Positions 1-9,531 of a stretch of DNA of 14,893 bases are shown here, one piece after another. Position 1 is the first letter of the stretch. Each line of letters starts with the position of its first letter. The stretch is from positions 1-14,893 of the forward strand of contig CAAGMF010000294.1 in assembly GCA_900770895.1 (NCBI GenBank), written 5' to 3'. The notes beneath the pieces were generated by a model, which worked only from the letters and a program-made list of their open reading frames with translations, made no database searches and was not told the origin of the DNA. A program made the position numbers and the translations under genes. The stretch is from an uncultured Mitsuokella sp. Its GTDB lineage: Bacteria > Bacillota > Negativicutes > Selenomonadales > Selenomonadaceae.

Positions 1-20
1 ACACGACGCTCTTCCGATCT
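1..20. other. Residual Illumina adapter at contig end
   Basis: These 20 bases match the 3' end of the Illumina TruSeq universal adapter, including the terminal CTCTTCCGATCT. They are library-construction sequence, not genome. Genomic sequence starts at about base 21, so this is an assembly end. Confidence 0.96.
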
Positions 21-282
21 GCCTTATACATAACAGTTTTCTAAATTATCCTCTTACATATATAATCATACAATATTATAGTAAGTAATTCAATAGTAAG
101 AGAAAAATTATCTTGTCATTGTCAACTGATGATACGAGGAACTGCGGCCGTGGGCGGAAAAATAAGGAAAAGTTAGGTTTTTTGAGCGTGCTAAAGGGAA
201 GCGGGGCGGGTGTGGCGAATAATACAAGGAGAGAGCAACCAGGCCCGGTGTGGGGGCACCCGGGGGATTGGAGGGTGAAATC
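21..282 (+). promoter_or_regulatory. Leader region upstream of the threonine-synthase-like gene
   Basis: This 260-base stretch contains no convincing gene. Bases 21-120 are very AT-rich and hold -10-like hexamers (TATAAT at 61-66, TATTAT at 74-79), but neither has a good -35 partner. An 8-base direct repeat ATAGTAAG occurs at 78-85 and 93-100. From about 140 the sequence becomes GC-rich. An imperfect hairpin (CCCGGTG against CACCCGGG) lies at roughly 244-265, directly before the ribosome binding site GGAGGGTG at 270-277. I see no recognisable T-box or riboswitch core. Confidence 0.35.
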
Positions 283-1278
283 ATGTATTTTTATTGTGAA
301 AAATGCAAGAAGCAGTATGCACTGAATTCTCATTCCTATATGTGCGAGTGCGGTGGTATGTTCCGCCTGTATAAGGAGCCGGGCGAGGAGGTGCCGCATG
401 ATATAACGCTGGGCGAGCACGAGACGCCGCTGCTGCCGCTGCAGGTCGGGAAGCTGGAGTTCCTGCTGAAGATGGAGTCCATGCAGCCGACGGGCTCGTT
501 CAAGGACCGTGGGGCGGCGGCCATGATCAATGAGCTCCATGCCCTCGGCGTGAAGAAGATCGCGCTGGACTCGGCAGGCAACGCTGGTGCGGCCATCGCC
601 GGCTATGCGGCGGCAGCCGGTATGGAGTGCCATGTATATGTGCCGGACGATATATCGACGGAGAAGATTTCGCAGATCGAGGCGTATGGCGCGGATATCG
701 TGCAGGTGGCCAATGGCCGCATGAAGGCGTGTGCGGCGGTGAAGCAGAATCTCGGCGATGCCTACTATGCGTCGCATGTCTACAATCCGCTGTTCACCGA
801 GGGCGTGAAGTCCATGGCGCATGAGCTGTATCATCAGCTCGGCGGTCATGTGCCTGATTATGTGTTCGTGCCCGTGGGCAATGGCACGCTGCTCATCGGG
901 CTGTATCTGGGCTTCATGGAGATCGGCCGGCTGCCGCATTTCGTGGCGGTGCAGAGCAGCAAATGCGCGCCGGTCTATGAGGCGTTCCATAAGCTCGAGC
1001 CGCAGCCGAAGAAGACGACCATCGCGTCGGCGCTGCGCATAGAGAAACCGAAGCGCCTGAACGATATCCTCTATGCGCTCGAGACGAGCTGCGGTGATGC
1101 CATTGTGGTCGAGGACAAGGATATCCTGAAAGCGAAGAAGTATCTGGGGGCGCATGGCATCTATGTCGAGATGTCGTCGGCCGCGGTGCTGGCCGGGGCG
1201 GCGCAGTTCTTCAAGGATGGCAAACCGGATAACTACCGTGTCGTGCTGCCGATCACGGCTACCGGATTGAAACGTTGA
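283..1278 (+). CDS. Threonine-synthase-like PLP-dependent enzyme with N-terminal zinc ribbon
   Basis: This is a 331-residue fold-type II PLP enzyme (tryptophan synthase beta/threonine synthase superfamily). The N-terminus has a four-cysteine zinc-ribbon pattern (C5, C8, C21, C23). The PLP Schiff-base lysine is K74 in PTGSFKDRG. The substrate/cofactor loop is SAGNAG at 97-102, and the phosphate-binding glycine loop is GNGT at 199-202. Threonine synthases convert O-phosphohomoserine to threonine in the cytoplasm. The zinc ribbon and length fit the short threonine-synthase-like group, but the serine loop is SAGNAG rather than the common SSGNT, so another beta-elimination or replacement substrate is possible. 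The start is the ATG at 283 with GGAGGGTG five bases upstream; an in-frame GTG at 250 lacks such a site. No hom or thrB gene is adjacent. The next gene begins 25 bp downstream, suggesting cotranscription. Confidence 0.85.
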   Translation: MYFYCEKCKKQYALNSHSYMCECGGMFRLYKEPGEEVPHDITLGEHETPLLPLQVGKLEFLLKMESMQPTGSFKDRGAAAMINELHALGVKKIALDSAGNAGAAIAGYAAAAGMECHVYVPDDISTEKISQIEAYGADIVQVANGRMKACAAVKQNLGDAYYASHVYNPLFTEGVKSMAHELYHQLGGHVPDYVFVPVGNGTLLIGLYLGFMEIGRLPHFVAVQSSKCAPVYEAFHKLEPQPKKTTIASALRIEKPKRLNDILYALETSCGDAIVVEDKDILKAKKYLGAHGIYVEMSSAAVLAGAAQFFKDGKPDNYRVVLPITATGLKR

Positions 1279-1303
1279 TGTCTACGCAGAAAAGGAGCGT
1301 ACG

Positions 1304-2215
1304 ATGCTGCAGGGGATAATCGATATCGGATCTACGAGTATCAGGCTGGCCATATACCTGATCGATGGCGGGCATATAGAGCAGATCATGAAGCGCAAGC
1401 ATACGGTGGGGCTGGCCTCGTATATCGAGGACGGGGAGATGTCGTCCTACGGCATAGATAAAGCCACGGATATCCTGCTGGAGTTCAAGAATTTCCTGCA
1501 GCAGTTCGATATCAAGGCCGTGCGGGCCTTTGCGACCGCGGCCCTGCGCAATGTGCGGAACAGCCGGGAGGCCGTGGGCGAGATCGAGCGGCGGACGGGC
1601 ATCAGCATCCAGGTCATATCCGGGGATGAGGAGGCATACTACGATTTCGTCGGTGCGACGCATAATCTGTCGCAGACCGAGGGGCTGCTCGTCGATATCG
1701 GGGGCGGCAGTACGGAGATCGTCAGCTATCAGCACAGCCAGATCATGGCGAAGATCAGCCTGCCGATCGGCTCGCTGGCTTTCTACAAGCACTATGTGGC
1801 CGGGCTGCTGCCGACCGTGGCCGAGACCATCCGGATGGGCGAGGCGGCTGAAAAGGCGCTCGTGGAGCTGGAGGATTTCCAGACGGCGGCCAGTCTGCCG
1901 GTCGTGGGGATCGGCGGTACGTTCAAGGCGGCGAGCGCTCTCTACAACGGGCTGTTCGGCCAGCCGGGGTCGAACAACCGGATCCAGGTGAACCGGCTCC
2001 CGGCGATCATCGGGCATTTCCAGTCCGATCACGGGATCAGCGAGGAAATGAGCATCATGCTCATGCGGACGGCACCGGATCGCATCCATACGGTCATTCC
2101 CGGCCTCGTCATCGCCACGGCGCTGGCCCGCCGCTTTGCCGTGCAGACGATCACCTACAGCGACTCCGGCGTGCGCGAGGGGTTCATCTACTCGGAAATC
2201 GTGGACAGGACATAG
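1304..2215 (+). CDS. Ppx/GppA-family phosphatase (exopolyphosphatase-like)
   Basis: This 303-residue protein has the two-lobed actin/Hsp70-like fold signature of the Ppx/GppA family, which hydrolyses polyphosphate and/or the 5'-phosphate of pppGpp. Phosphate-loop 1 is DIGSTSIRL near residues 7-15. The SGDEEA segment at 106-111 holds the expected catalytic glutamate. Phosphate-loop 2 is DIGGGSTEIV at 131-140, and a third glycine-rich loop GIGGTFKA starts near 202. The length matches the short form, which lacks the C-terminal HD-like domains of E. coli Ppx and GppA. The ATG is preceded by AAAGGAG. Polyphosphate versus (p)ppGpp specificity cannot be read from the sequence, and no polyphosphate kinase gene is adjacent. 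Confidence 0.9.
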   Translation: MLQGIIDIGSTSIRLAIYLIDGGHIEQIMKRKHTVGLASYIEDGEMSSYGIDKATDILLEFKNFLQQFDIKAVRAFATAALRNVRNSREAVGEIERRTGISIQVISGDEEAYYDFVGATHNLSQTEGLLVDIGGGSTEIVSYQHSQIMAKISLPIGSLAFYKHYVAGLLPTVAETIRMGEAAEKALVELEDFQTAASLPVVGIGGTFKAASALYNGLFGQPGSNNRIQVNRLPAIIGHFQSDHGISEEMSIMLMRTAPDRIHTVIPGLVIATALARRFAVQTITYSDSGVREGFIYSEIVDRT

Positions 2216-2230
2216 AGAAAAGGGAGCGGC

Positions 2231-2302
2231 ATGAGTGATTTTCTGTATGATATCGCGGTAATGACGATGATCGAAGGGGGTGAGTGCGACGGGAAAGACT
2301 AA
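2231..2302 (+). CDS. Possible 23-residue leader peptide overlapping the next gene
   Basis: A very short ORF starts with ATG five bases after a good AGGGAG ribosome binding site. It ends with TAA 23 bases inside the following ORF, in a different frame. Its residues (starting MSDFLYDIAVM) match nothing I recognise. The good ribosome binding site and the overlap suggest a translational-coupling leader for the membrane protein gene, whose own GTG start has its purine tract immediately abutting it. It could equally be the residue of a longer gene or a chance ORF. Confidence 0.3.
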   Translation: MSDFLYDIAVMTMIEGGECDGKD

Positions 2303-2534
2303 ACGCGTCTGGCTCGGTATGCTGCTGGCGTTCGTATTTTCCGGTATCGGGCTGCTTTATTCGGACTGGAAAGCCGGTGTGGGCATGATCGCGCTGCAGA
2401 TCGTGGCGGGCGTCGTGCTGGGCGACGAGTACTATATGGCGGCAGCACCGTTCTTCATCATGGCCAGCGTGGGCCTGGCCTACAAGATCTGCCGGGACAA
2501 GAACCGCGCGGCTGGGTCAGCCAGCGATTACTGA
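2280..2534 (+). CDS. Small hydrophobic membrane protein, TM2-like
   Basis: This 84-residue protein is probably in the cytoplasmic membrane. Hydrophobic stretches lie at about residues 11-29, 32-48 and 52-71, with a basic N-terminus (KTKR) and a polar basic C-terminal tail (CRDKNR). The pattern GIGLLYSDWKAGVGMI around residues 22-37 resembles the glycine/tyrosine hairpin of small TM2-type proteins, but the resemblance is weak and no function follows from it. The GTG at 2280 has a purine-rich AAGGGGG directly before it with almost no spacing, so initiation may depend on coupling to the short upstream ORF. The alternative start is the ATG at 2319. It lies 64 bp after the phosphatase gene on the same strand and probably shares its transcript. 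Confidence 0.6.
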   Translation: MSATGKTKRVWLGMLLAFVFSGIGLLYSDWKAGVGMIALQIVAGVVLGDEYYMAAAPFFIMASVGLAYKICRDKNRAAGSASDY

Positions 2535-2562
2535 GACCGGGCAGGATGACGCTCACCGAAAA

Positions 2563-2591
2563 TGGACTTTTGCGGGGATAAATGGTATAAT
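2563..2591 (+). promoter_or_regulatory. gyrA promoter with extended -10
   Basis: TATAAT at 2586-2591 is perfect and is preceded by TGG at 2583-2585, giving an extended -10 (TGnTATAAT). A -35-like TGGACT lies at 2563-2568 with 17-bp spacing. The predicted start near 2598 gives gyrA a leader of about 90 nt and makes it independent of the upstream operon. Confidence 0.75.
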
Positions 2592-2601
2592 TAATAGTCA
2601 G

Positions 2602-2624
2602 AGTGCGCGCTGCTGGCGCGCACT
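2602..2624 (+). other. Perfect 9-bp hairpin at the start of the gyrA leader
   Basis: AGTGCGCGC (2602-2610) and GCGCGCACT (2616-2624) are exact inverted repeats around a TGCTG loop. The hairpin falls at the very 5' end of the predicted gyrA transcript. It has no T-tract, so a standard terminator is unlikely; mRNA protection or a protein-binding site is possible. A weaker GCGCC/GGCGC hairpin follows at 2649-2662. Confidence 0.6.
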
Positions 2625-2687
2625 TGGCATCTATGTCCGTAGATTTTTGCGCCTGCGGGCGCTGACTATAGTTTTGAGGTGAGATTT

Positions 2688-5117
<2,430 letters not shown>

Positions 5118-5138
5118 TTTCTGAAATGACATAGAGAG

Positions 5139-5170
5139 AGCCCCCGGAGAACGGATCTCCGGGGGCTTTT
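5139..5170 (+). terminator. Rho-independent terminator after gyrA
   Basis: A perfect 12-bp stem, AGCCCCCGGAGA (5139-5150) with TCTCCGGGGGCT (5156-5167), closes a 5-base loop (ACGGA) and runs into TTTT. It begins 21 bp after the gyrA stop codon. Confidence 0.92.
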
Positions 5171-5184
5171 GCTGTATATGGGTA

Positions 5185-5211
5185 TTGACACATAGCGCTA
5201 TAGGGGATAAT
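5185..5211 (+). promoter_or_regulatory. feoAB promoter with internal palindrome
   Basis: A perfect -35 TTGACA (5185-5190) is followed after 15 bp by GATAAT (5206-5211). The spacer carries a perfect 10-bp palindrome ATAGCGCTAT at 5192-5201. Ferrous iron importers are usually repressed by an iron sensor such as Fur or a DtxR-type protein. The palindrome and the GATAAT region are plausible operator positions, but neither matches the Fur consensus well. Confidence 0.55.
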
Positions 5212-5252
5212 CTGAAAATAGTGTAGAGACTATCTTAGGAGGAAAATAGAGC

Positions 5253-7631
5253 ATGACTCTTGACGAACTGAAACCCGGTCAGAGCGCTTTTATCGAAGCG
5301 GTCGAGGGGAGCGGATCGCTGCGTCATCATCTGCTGGATATGGGGCTGACGCCGCATACCGAGGTCATGATACAGAAGGCGGCTCCGATGGGCGACCCCA
5401 TACAGGTGAAGGTACGCGGCTATGAGCTGACGCTGCGCCTGGCCGAGGCCCGCTACCTCGTGGTCGGCGGCACGCATGTCGATGAAATCGTGCCGCCGCC
5501 TCACCACGAGCCGCATATCAGCATCCCGCATCCGGGACGCGGCGAGCTGGACCGGGCCCCGAGCTACCATCATCATGACAAGGAGCATGATATCCCGGAG
5601 GGACAGGAGCTGTCCTTTGCCCTCGTCGGCAATCAGAACTGCGGCAAGACGACGCTGTTCAATCAGCTGACCGGTGCCAATCAGCATGTCGGCAATTTCC
5701 CGGGTGTCACGGTCGACCGCAAGGATGGCCGCATGCGCGAGCATCCGGAGGCAGTCGTGACCGATCTGCCGGGCATCTACTCCCTGTCGCCGTACTCGAG
5801 CGAGGAGATCGTCACGCGCGATTTCCTGCTGAATACGCATCCGCAGGGTATCATCAACATCGTCGATGCCACGAATCTCGAGCGCAACCTCTATCTGACG
5901 ATGCAGCTCATGGAGCTCGGCATCCCGATGGTGTTGGCGCTGAATATGATGGACGAGGTGCGCGACAACGGCGGCGCTGTGCATATCAATGAGCTCGAGA
6001 TGCTGCTGGGCATACCGGTCGTACCGATATCGGCCGCGAAGAATGAGGGTATCGATGAGCTGGTCGATCATGCACTTCATGTGGCGCGTCATCATGAGCT
6101 GCCGGCCCGGGTCGATTTCTGTGCCGACAGTGACAGGGCCGGCGACCCCGTTGCGGCGGTGCACCGCGGCATCCATGCGACGATGCATCTCATAGAGCCT
6201 TTTGCCCGCCGGGCTAAGCTGCCGTTGCGATTTGCGGCGACGAAGCTCATCGAGAAAGACCATCTGATGGAGGACCGGCTGGCCATACCGGCCGATGAGA
6301 CGGCCATATTCCGCGATATCATCCGTCTGCTGGAGAAAGATGCCCAGCTCGATGCGGAGGCCGCTATGGCGAATATGCGCTTCACGTTCATCACGGAGAT
6401 CTGCGAGCAGACAGTCGTGAAGCCGCACGAAAGCCGTGAGCACCGGCGCAGCATGGCCATCGACCGCGTGCTGACAGGCAAGTTCACAGCCATACCGGTT
6501 TTCCTCGGCATCATGGCGCTGATATTCGTCATGACATTCAATGGGCTGGGAGCCTTTTTGTCAGGGCTGATGGAGATCCTCGTGAGCGGCGTGACCGATC
6601 TGGCAGACGGTGCACTCACCGCCTGGGATGTGAATCCGGTCGTCCACTCGCTCGTCATCGATGGTATATTCGAGGGCGTCGGTGCGGTCATCAGCTTCCT
6701 GCCGACCATCGTCACGCTGTTCTTCTTCCTCTCGATACTGGAGGACACGGGGTATATGGCGCGCGTGGCATTCGTCATGGACAAGCTGCTGCGCCGCATC
6801 GGCCTCTCGGGGCGCAGTATCGTGCCGATGCTCATCGGCTTCGGCTGCTCGGTGCCGGCAATCATGTCGACGCGGACGCTGTCGAGTGATCGTGACCGCA
6901 AGATGACGATACTCCTGACGCCGTTCATGAGCTGCAGCGCGAAGCTCCCGATCTACACGCTCATCGTCAGTACGTTCTTCACGCCGGCCTATCAGGCACT
7001 GGCGATGATATCGCTCTACGTGCTCGGCATATGCTGCGGCATCATCTATGCGCTCGTGCTGCGCAATACGAAATTCCGCGGGGAGCCGGTGCCGTTCGTC
7101 ATGGAGCTGCCGAACTACCGCATTCCCTCCGCTAAAAGCGTAGCACGGCTCATCTGGGACAAAGCCAAGGGCTTCGTGATGAAGGCCTTCACGGTGATAT
7201 TCGTGGCGACCATCCTCATCTGGTTCCTGCAGATGTTCGACAGCCAGCTGAATATAGCGGCCTCGCCGGACGTGAGCCTGCTCTCCTATATCGGCCGGGC
7301 GGCGGCACCGATATTCGCGCCGCTGGGCTTCGGAGACTGGCATGTGGCGACGGCCCTGCTCACCGGCTTCATGGCCAAAGAGACGGTCGTATCGACGCTG
7401 ACGGTTCTCCTGGGCGGAGATGTCAGCCTGCTCAGCACCTTGTTCACGCCGTTTACAGCGTTCGTGTTCCTCGTGTTCACTCTGCTCTATACGCCCTGCG
7501 TCGCCTCGATCGCGACGGTACGCCGCGAGACCGGTACGCTGAACGCCATCTACATCGTAGTCGTACAGTGCGTCATCGCCTGGTGCGCAGCCTGGCTCAT
7601 ACACGGCATCGGCCTGCTGCTGGGGCTGTGA
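5253..7631 (+). CDS. feoB: Fused FeoA-FeoB ferrous iron transporter
   Basis: This 792-residue protein joins FeoA and FeoB in one chain. Residues 1-75 form the SH3-like FeoA domain, including LLDMGLTPHTEV. Residues 81-113 are a histidine-rich linker. The FeoB G domain starts at about 120 with G1 GNQNCGKTT (126-134), G3 DLPG (171-174), G4 NMMD (231-234) and G5 SAAKN (260-264), followed by a helical regulatory domain. From about residue 412 the multi-helix membrane domain contains the Gate motifs, including GFGCSVPAIMSTR (529-541) and PFMSCSAKLPIY (557-568). FeoB imports Fe2+ across the cytoplasmic membrane. The G1 proline of many FeoBs is Q128 here, while N129, tied to potassium activation in the family, is kept. 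The ATG follows AGGAGGA by nine bases. No separate feoA or feoC is adjacent. Confidence 0.96.
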   Translation: MTLDELKPGQSAFIEAVEGSGSLRHHLLDMGLTPHTEVMIQKAAPMGDPIQVKVRGYELTLRLAEARYLVVGGTHVDEIVPPPHHEPHISIPHPGRGELDRAPSYHHHDKEHDIPEGQELSFALVGNQNCGKTTLFNQLTGANQHVGNFPGVTVDRKDGRMREHPEAVVTDLPGIYSLSPYSSEEIVTRDFLLNTHPQGIINIVDATNLERNLYLTMQLMELGIPMVLALNMMDEVRDNGGAVHINELEMLLGIPVVPISAAKNEGIDELVDHALHVARHHELPARVDFCADSDRAGDPVAAVHRGIHATMHLIEPFARRAKLPLRFAATKLIEKDHLMEDRLAIPADETAIFRDIIRLLEKDAQLDAEAAMANMRFTFITEICEQTVVKPHESREHRRSMAIDRVLTGKFTAIPVFLGIMALIFVMTFNGLGAFLSGLMEILVSGVTDLADGALTAWDVNPVVHSLVIDGIFEGVGAVISFLPTIVTLFFFLSILEDTGYMARVAFVMDKLLRRIGLSGRSIVPMLIGFGCSVPAIMSTRTLSSDRDRKMTILLTPFMSCSAKLPIYTLIVSTFFTPAYQALAMISLYVLGICCGIIYALVLRNTKFRGEPVPFVMELPNYRIPSAKSVARLIWDKAKGFVMKAFTVIFVATILIWFLQMFDSQLNIAASPDVSLLSYIGRAAAPIFAPLGFGDWHVATALLTGFMAKETVVSTLTVLLGGDVSLLSTLFTPFTAFVFLVFTLLYTPCVASIATVRRETGTLNAIYIVVVQCVIAWCAAWLIHGIGLLLGL

Positions 7632-7650
7632 ATGAATAGCAGATGATAGA

Positions 7651-7694
7651 AAAAAGGGACTGTTGCACGTTTGAACGTGCAGCAGTCCCTTTTT
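7651..7694 (+). terminator. Strong terminator after feoAB
   Basis: A stem of about 20 bp is formed by AAAAAGGGACTG (7651-7662) with CAGTCCCTTTTT (7683-7694), one T-G mismatch, and TGCACGT (7664-7670) with ACGTGCA (7675-7681), around a TTGA loop. The arms carry A5 and T5, so it could work in both directions and stop minus-strand transcripts leaving the malic enzyme gene. Confidence 0.95.
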
Positions 7695-7730
7695 ATTCGT
7701 CAGTTTTTCTGAGGCAGAATGAGAGTGCAG

Positions 7731-7945
7731 AGCCTTCCCTTGAGGAGAAGGCTGGGACATCTGGAGCCTTCCCCTCAGGGGAAGGTGGCTCACGGCGCAG
7801 CCGGGAGACGAAAGAGGTGTAGCAAGAGTTACTCGCTACATGGAGTTTTTACTCTAAACCTAGAGTCATGTCCCAGCTACACCTCATCCACCGCTGATGC
7901 GGTCCCCCTTCTCCTGAGGAGAAGGCTGGGAGACGAAAGATGTGT
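7731..7945. repeat. Palindromic non-coding repeat element (MITE/REP-like)
   Basis: This element fills the gap between feoAB and the malic enzyme gene. Its core, about 7766-7926, has long imperfect terminal inverted arms. Each arm holds a hairpin (CCTTCCCC/GGGGAAGG at 7767-7785, CCTTCTCC/GGAGAAGG at 7907-7925). The inner ends match perfectly over 10 bp (GAGGTGTAGC at 7814-7823, GCTACACCTC at 7876-7885). The centre has another hairpin, ACTCTA-AACC-TAGAGT (7851-7866). A partial extra copy of the outer hairpin lies at 7731-7753. GGGAGACGAAAGA is directly repeated at 7803-7815 and 7928-7940. No transposase is encoded. It resembles extragenic repeats common in gut Firmicutes, from memory rather than a search. 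Confidence 0.75.
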
Positions 7946-9174
7946 TATCTGCCCAGCAGCTGGCGGGTGTGTTCAGCTACGGCTTCGGGGGTGACGGCGA
8001 GGCGGGCGACGCCGGTCTCCTGAGCAGCGCGGGCCACGGCCGCAGCCACGGCCGGAGCTACGCGCGGGTCGAAGGGGCTCGCGATGACGTTCGTCTCGCT
8101 GAGATCGTCGTCAGCTATGAGGCTGGCGATGGCGCGGGCGGCGGCTATGGCCATCGTATCGTTGATATCGGTAGCGCGTACATCGAGCGCTCCGCGGAAT
8201 ATGCCTGGGAAAGCCAGCAGGTTGTTAACCTGGTTCGGGAAGTCGGAGCGGCCCGTGCAGACGACGCGGGCGCCGGCAGCCTTTGCCTCGTCCGGCAGTA
8301 TCTCTGGGACCGGGTTCGCCATGCCCAGGATGATGGCATCCGGGGCCATCGTGCGCACCATGTCGGCGGTCACGCAGCCGGCGACCGAGACCCCGATGAA
8401 GACATCAGCCCCGCGCAGCACATCAGCCAGCGAGCCGGCCTCATGCTCGAGGTTCGTTATCTTCGCGATGTCGTCCTTGTACGGATTCATGTCGTCGAGG
8501 CGGCCGGCATAGATGGCGCCGTGCGAGTCGCAGAGTATGATATGGCGGGCTTTCAGTGCATAAAGCAGGCGCGTGATGGCCTGACCGGCTGCGCCTGCGC
8601 CATTCACGACGACCTTTATATCGCTGAACTCCTTGCCGACGAGGCGCAGGGCGTTCATGAGTGCCGAGGCCACGACGATGGCGGTGCCATGCTGGTCATC
8701 GTGGAATACTGGGATGTCGAGGCGCCGCTTGAGCTCGTTCTCGATGTCGAAGCATTCCGGAGCCTTGATATCCTCGAGGTTGATGCCACCGAATGTCGGT
8801 GCCATGAGCTCGACGGCGCGGATGATCTCGTCCTTGTCGTGCGTATTGAGGCAGATCGGCACGGCATCGACGCCGGCAAAGCCCTTGAACAGAATGGCCT
8901 TGCCCTCCATGACCGGCAGTCCGGCGCCGGCACCGATATCGCCGAGACCGAGCACGGCCGTGCCGTTCGTGACGACGGCGACGGTATTGCTCTTCATGGT
9001 GTAGTCGTAGATCGCATCCGGCTTGTCCTTGATGGCGAGGCACGGAGCGGCTACGCCCGGGGTATAGGCGAGTGTCAGATCTTCGGCTTTATTCAACGGC
9101 ACCTTGCTGCGTATCTCCAGCTTGCCCTTATGCTCCCTATGCAGGGCCAGTGATTGTTCATTAACATTGCTCAT
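7945..9174 (-). CDS. NAD(P)-dependent malic enzyme
   Basis: This 409-residue cytoplasmic enzyme oxidatively decarboxylates L-malate to pyruvate and CO2, making NAD(P)H. It is the small bacterial class without a C-terminal phosphotransacetylase-like domain. Numbered from the ATG at 9174, the catalytic tyrosine is Y37 in LAYTPGVA, and the catalytic lysine is K92 in the GKAILFKGF segment. Metal ligands are expected in NLEDIKAP (132-139) and HDDQHGTA (158-165). The Rossmann loop is NGAGAAG at 191-197. Two ATGs compete: 9174 has AAAGGA nine bases upstream, while 9180 has it only three away, so 9174 is preferred. NAD versus NADP preference cannot be decided by eye. The stop codon touches the edge of the palindromic repeat. 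The AEC permease gene lies upstream on the same strand but is separated by about 350 bp containing a promoter. Confidence 0.95.
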   Translation of the reverse strand: MSNVNEQSLALHREHKGKLEIRSKVPLNKAEDLTLAYTPGVAAPCLAIKDKPDAIYDYTMKSNTVAVVTNGTAVLGLGDIGAGAGLPVMEGKAILFKGFAGVDAVPICLNTHDKDEIIRAVELMAPTFGGINLEDIKAPECFDIENELKRRLDIPVFHDDQHGTAIVVASALMNALRLVGKEFSDIKVVVNGAGAAGQAITRLLYALKARHIILCDSHGAIYAGRLDDMNPYKDDIAKITNLEHEAGSLADVLRGADVFIGVSVAGCVTADMVRTMAPDAIILGMANPVPEILPDEAKAAGARVVCTGRSDFPNQVNNLLAFPGIFRGALDVRATDINDTMAIAAARAIASLIADDDLSETNVIASPFDPRVAPAVAAAVARAAQETGVARLAVTPEAVAEHTRQLLGR

Positions 9175-9300
9175 GACCATACATCCTTTCTGTCTATAAC
9201 ATATGTTACATTTTTTGGCTAGAAGGAAATCTTCTTTACACTATGAGCTCTAGAAACCGTTAAACATTCAAAGCAAGTGTAAATCTGTATTTCTGTATTC

Positions 9301-9328
9301 ATTATACTTTTGCCGGGGTAAAAAGCAA
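9301..9328 (-). promoter_or_regulatory. Candidate malic enzyme promoter
   Basis: Read on the minus strand, TATAAT lies at 9306-9301, with TTGCTT 16 bp upstream at 9328-9323. The predicted start near 9294 gives a leader of about 115 nt. The -10 is perfect but the -35 is weak. Confidence 0.5.
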
Positions 9329-9531
9329 ATACTTTGTATTTATGATGGCTGAACTCTTTGCTTATGCTGACGAGTGACAGAGAGGGACATAGCCATCAGC
9401 AAGCGTGAAAATCATGTATGACGATGAGCTGCGTTTATAATATGATAAAACATATTTATCGTAATAACTGCACGAACCTAGCTACGACCTTAGCGTTGCC
9501 AGGTTTGCGACCACGCGGACGAGAACTGTGT
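9329..9531. other. Intergenic stretch between malic enzyme and AEC permease
   Basis: I see no gene here. Overlapping inverted repeats occur: TGATGGCT (9343-9350) with AGCCATCA (9391-9398), and a GCTTATGCTGA segment near 9360-9370 with TCAGCAAGC (9396-9404). The two pairings share bases and exclude each other. An AT-rich patch at about 9434-9475 contains TATAAT (9436-9441) on the plus strand, but no plus-strand gene follows. No convincing terminator is visible for the permease gene. Confidence 0.35.

Noticed and set aside
130..282. T-box or other riboswitch in the leader of the threonine-synthase-like gene
   Set aside because: I could not find the T-box core sequence, a terminator/antiterminator pair or another known aptamer core.
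113..325. Plus-strand ORF of 70 codons in the leader
   Set aside because: It runs out of frame into the PLP enzyme gene, spans the AT-to-GC transition and lacks a ribosome binding site.
5203..5235. Fur box over the feoAB -10 region
   Set aside because: Only the first GATAAT hexamer matches the consensus; the remaining positions mostly disagree.
5235..6443. Minus-strand ORF of about 400 codons antisense to feoAB
   Set aside because: It is a codon-bias shadow of FeoB with no recognisable motifs.
7942..9153. Plus-strand ORF of about 400 codons antisense to malic enzyme
   Set aside because: The minus-strand frame has all malic enzyme motifs. The plus frame has low-complexity A/G/R/D-rich sequence and no ribosome binding site.
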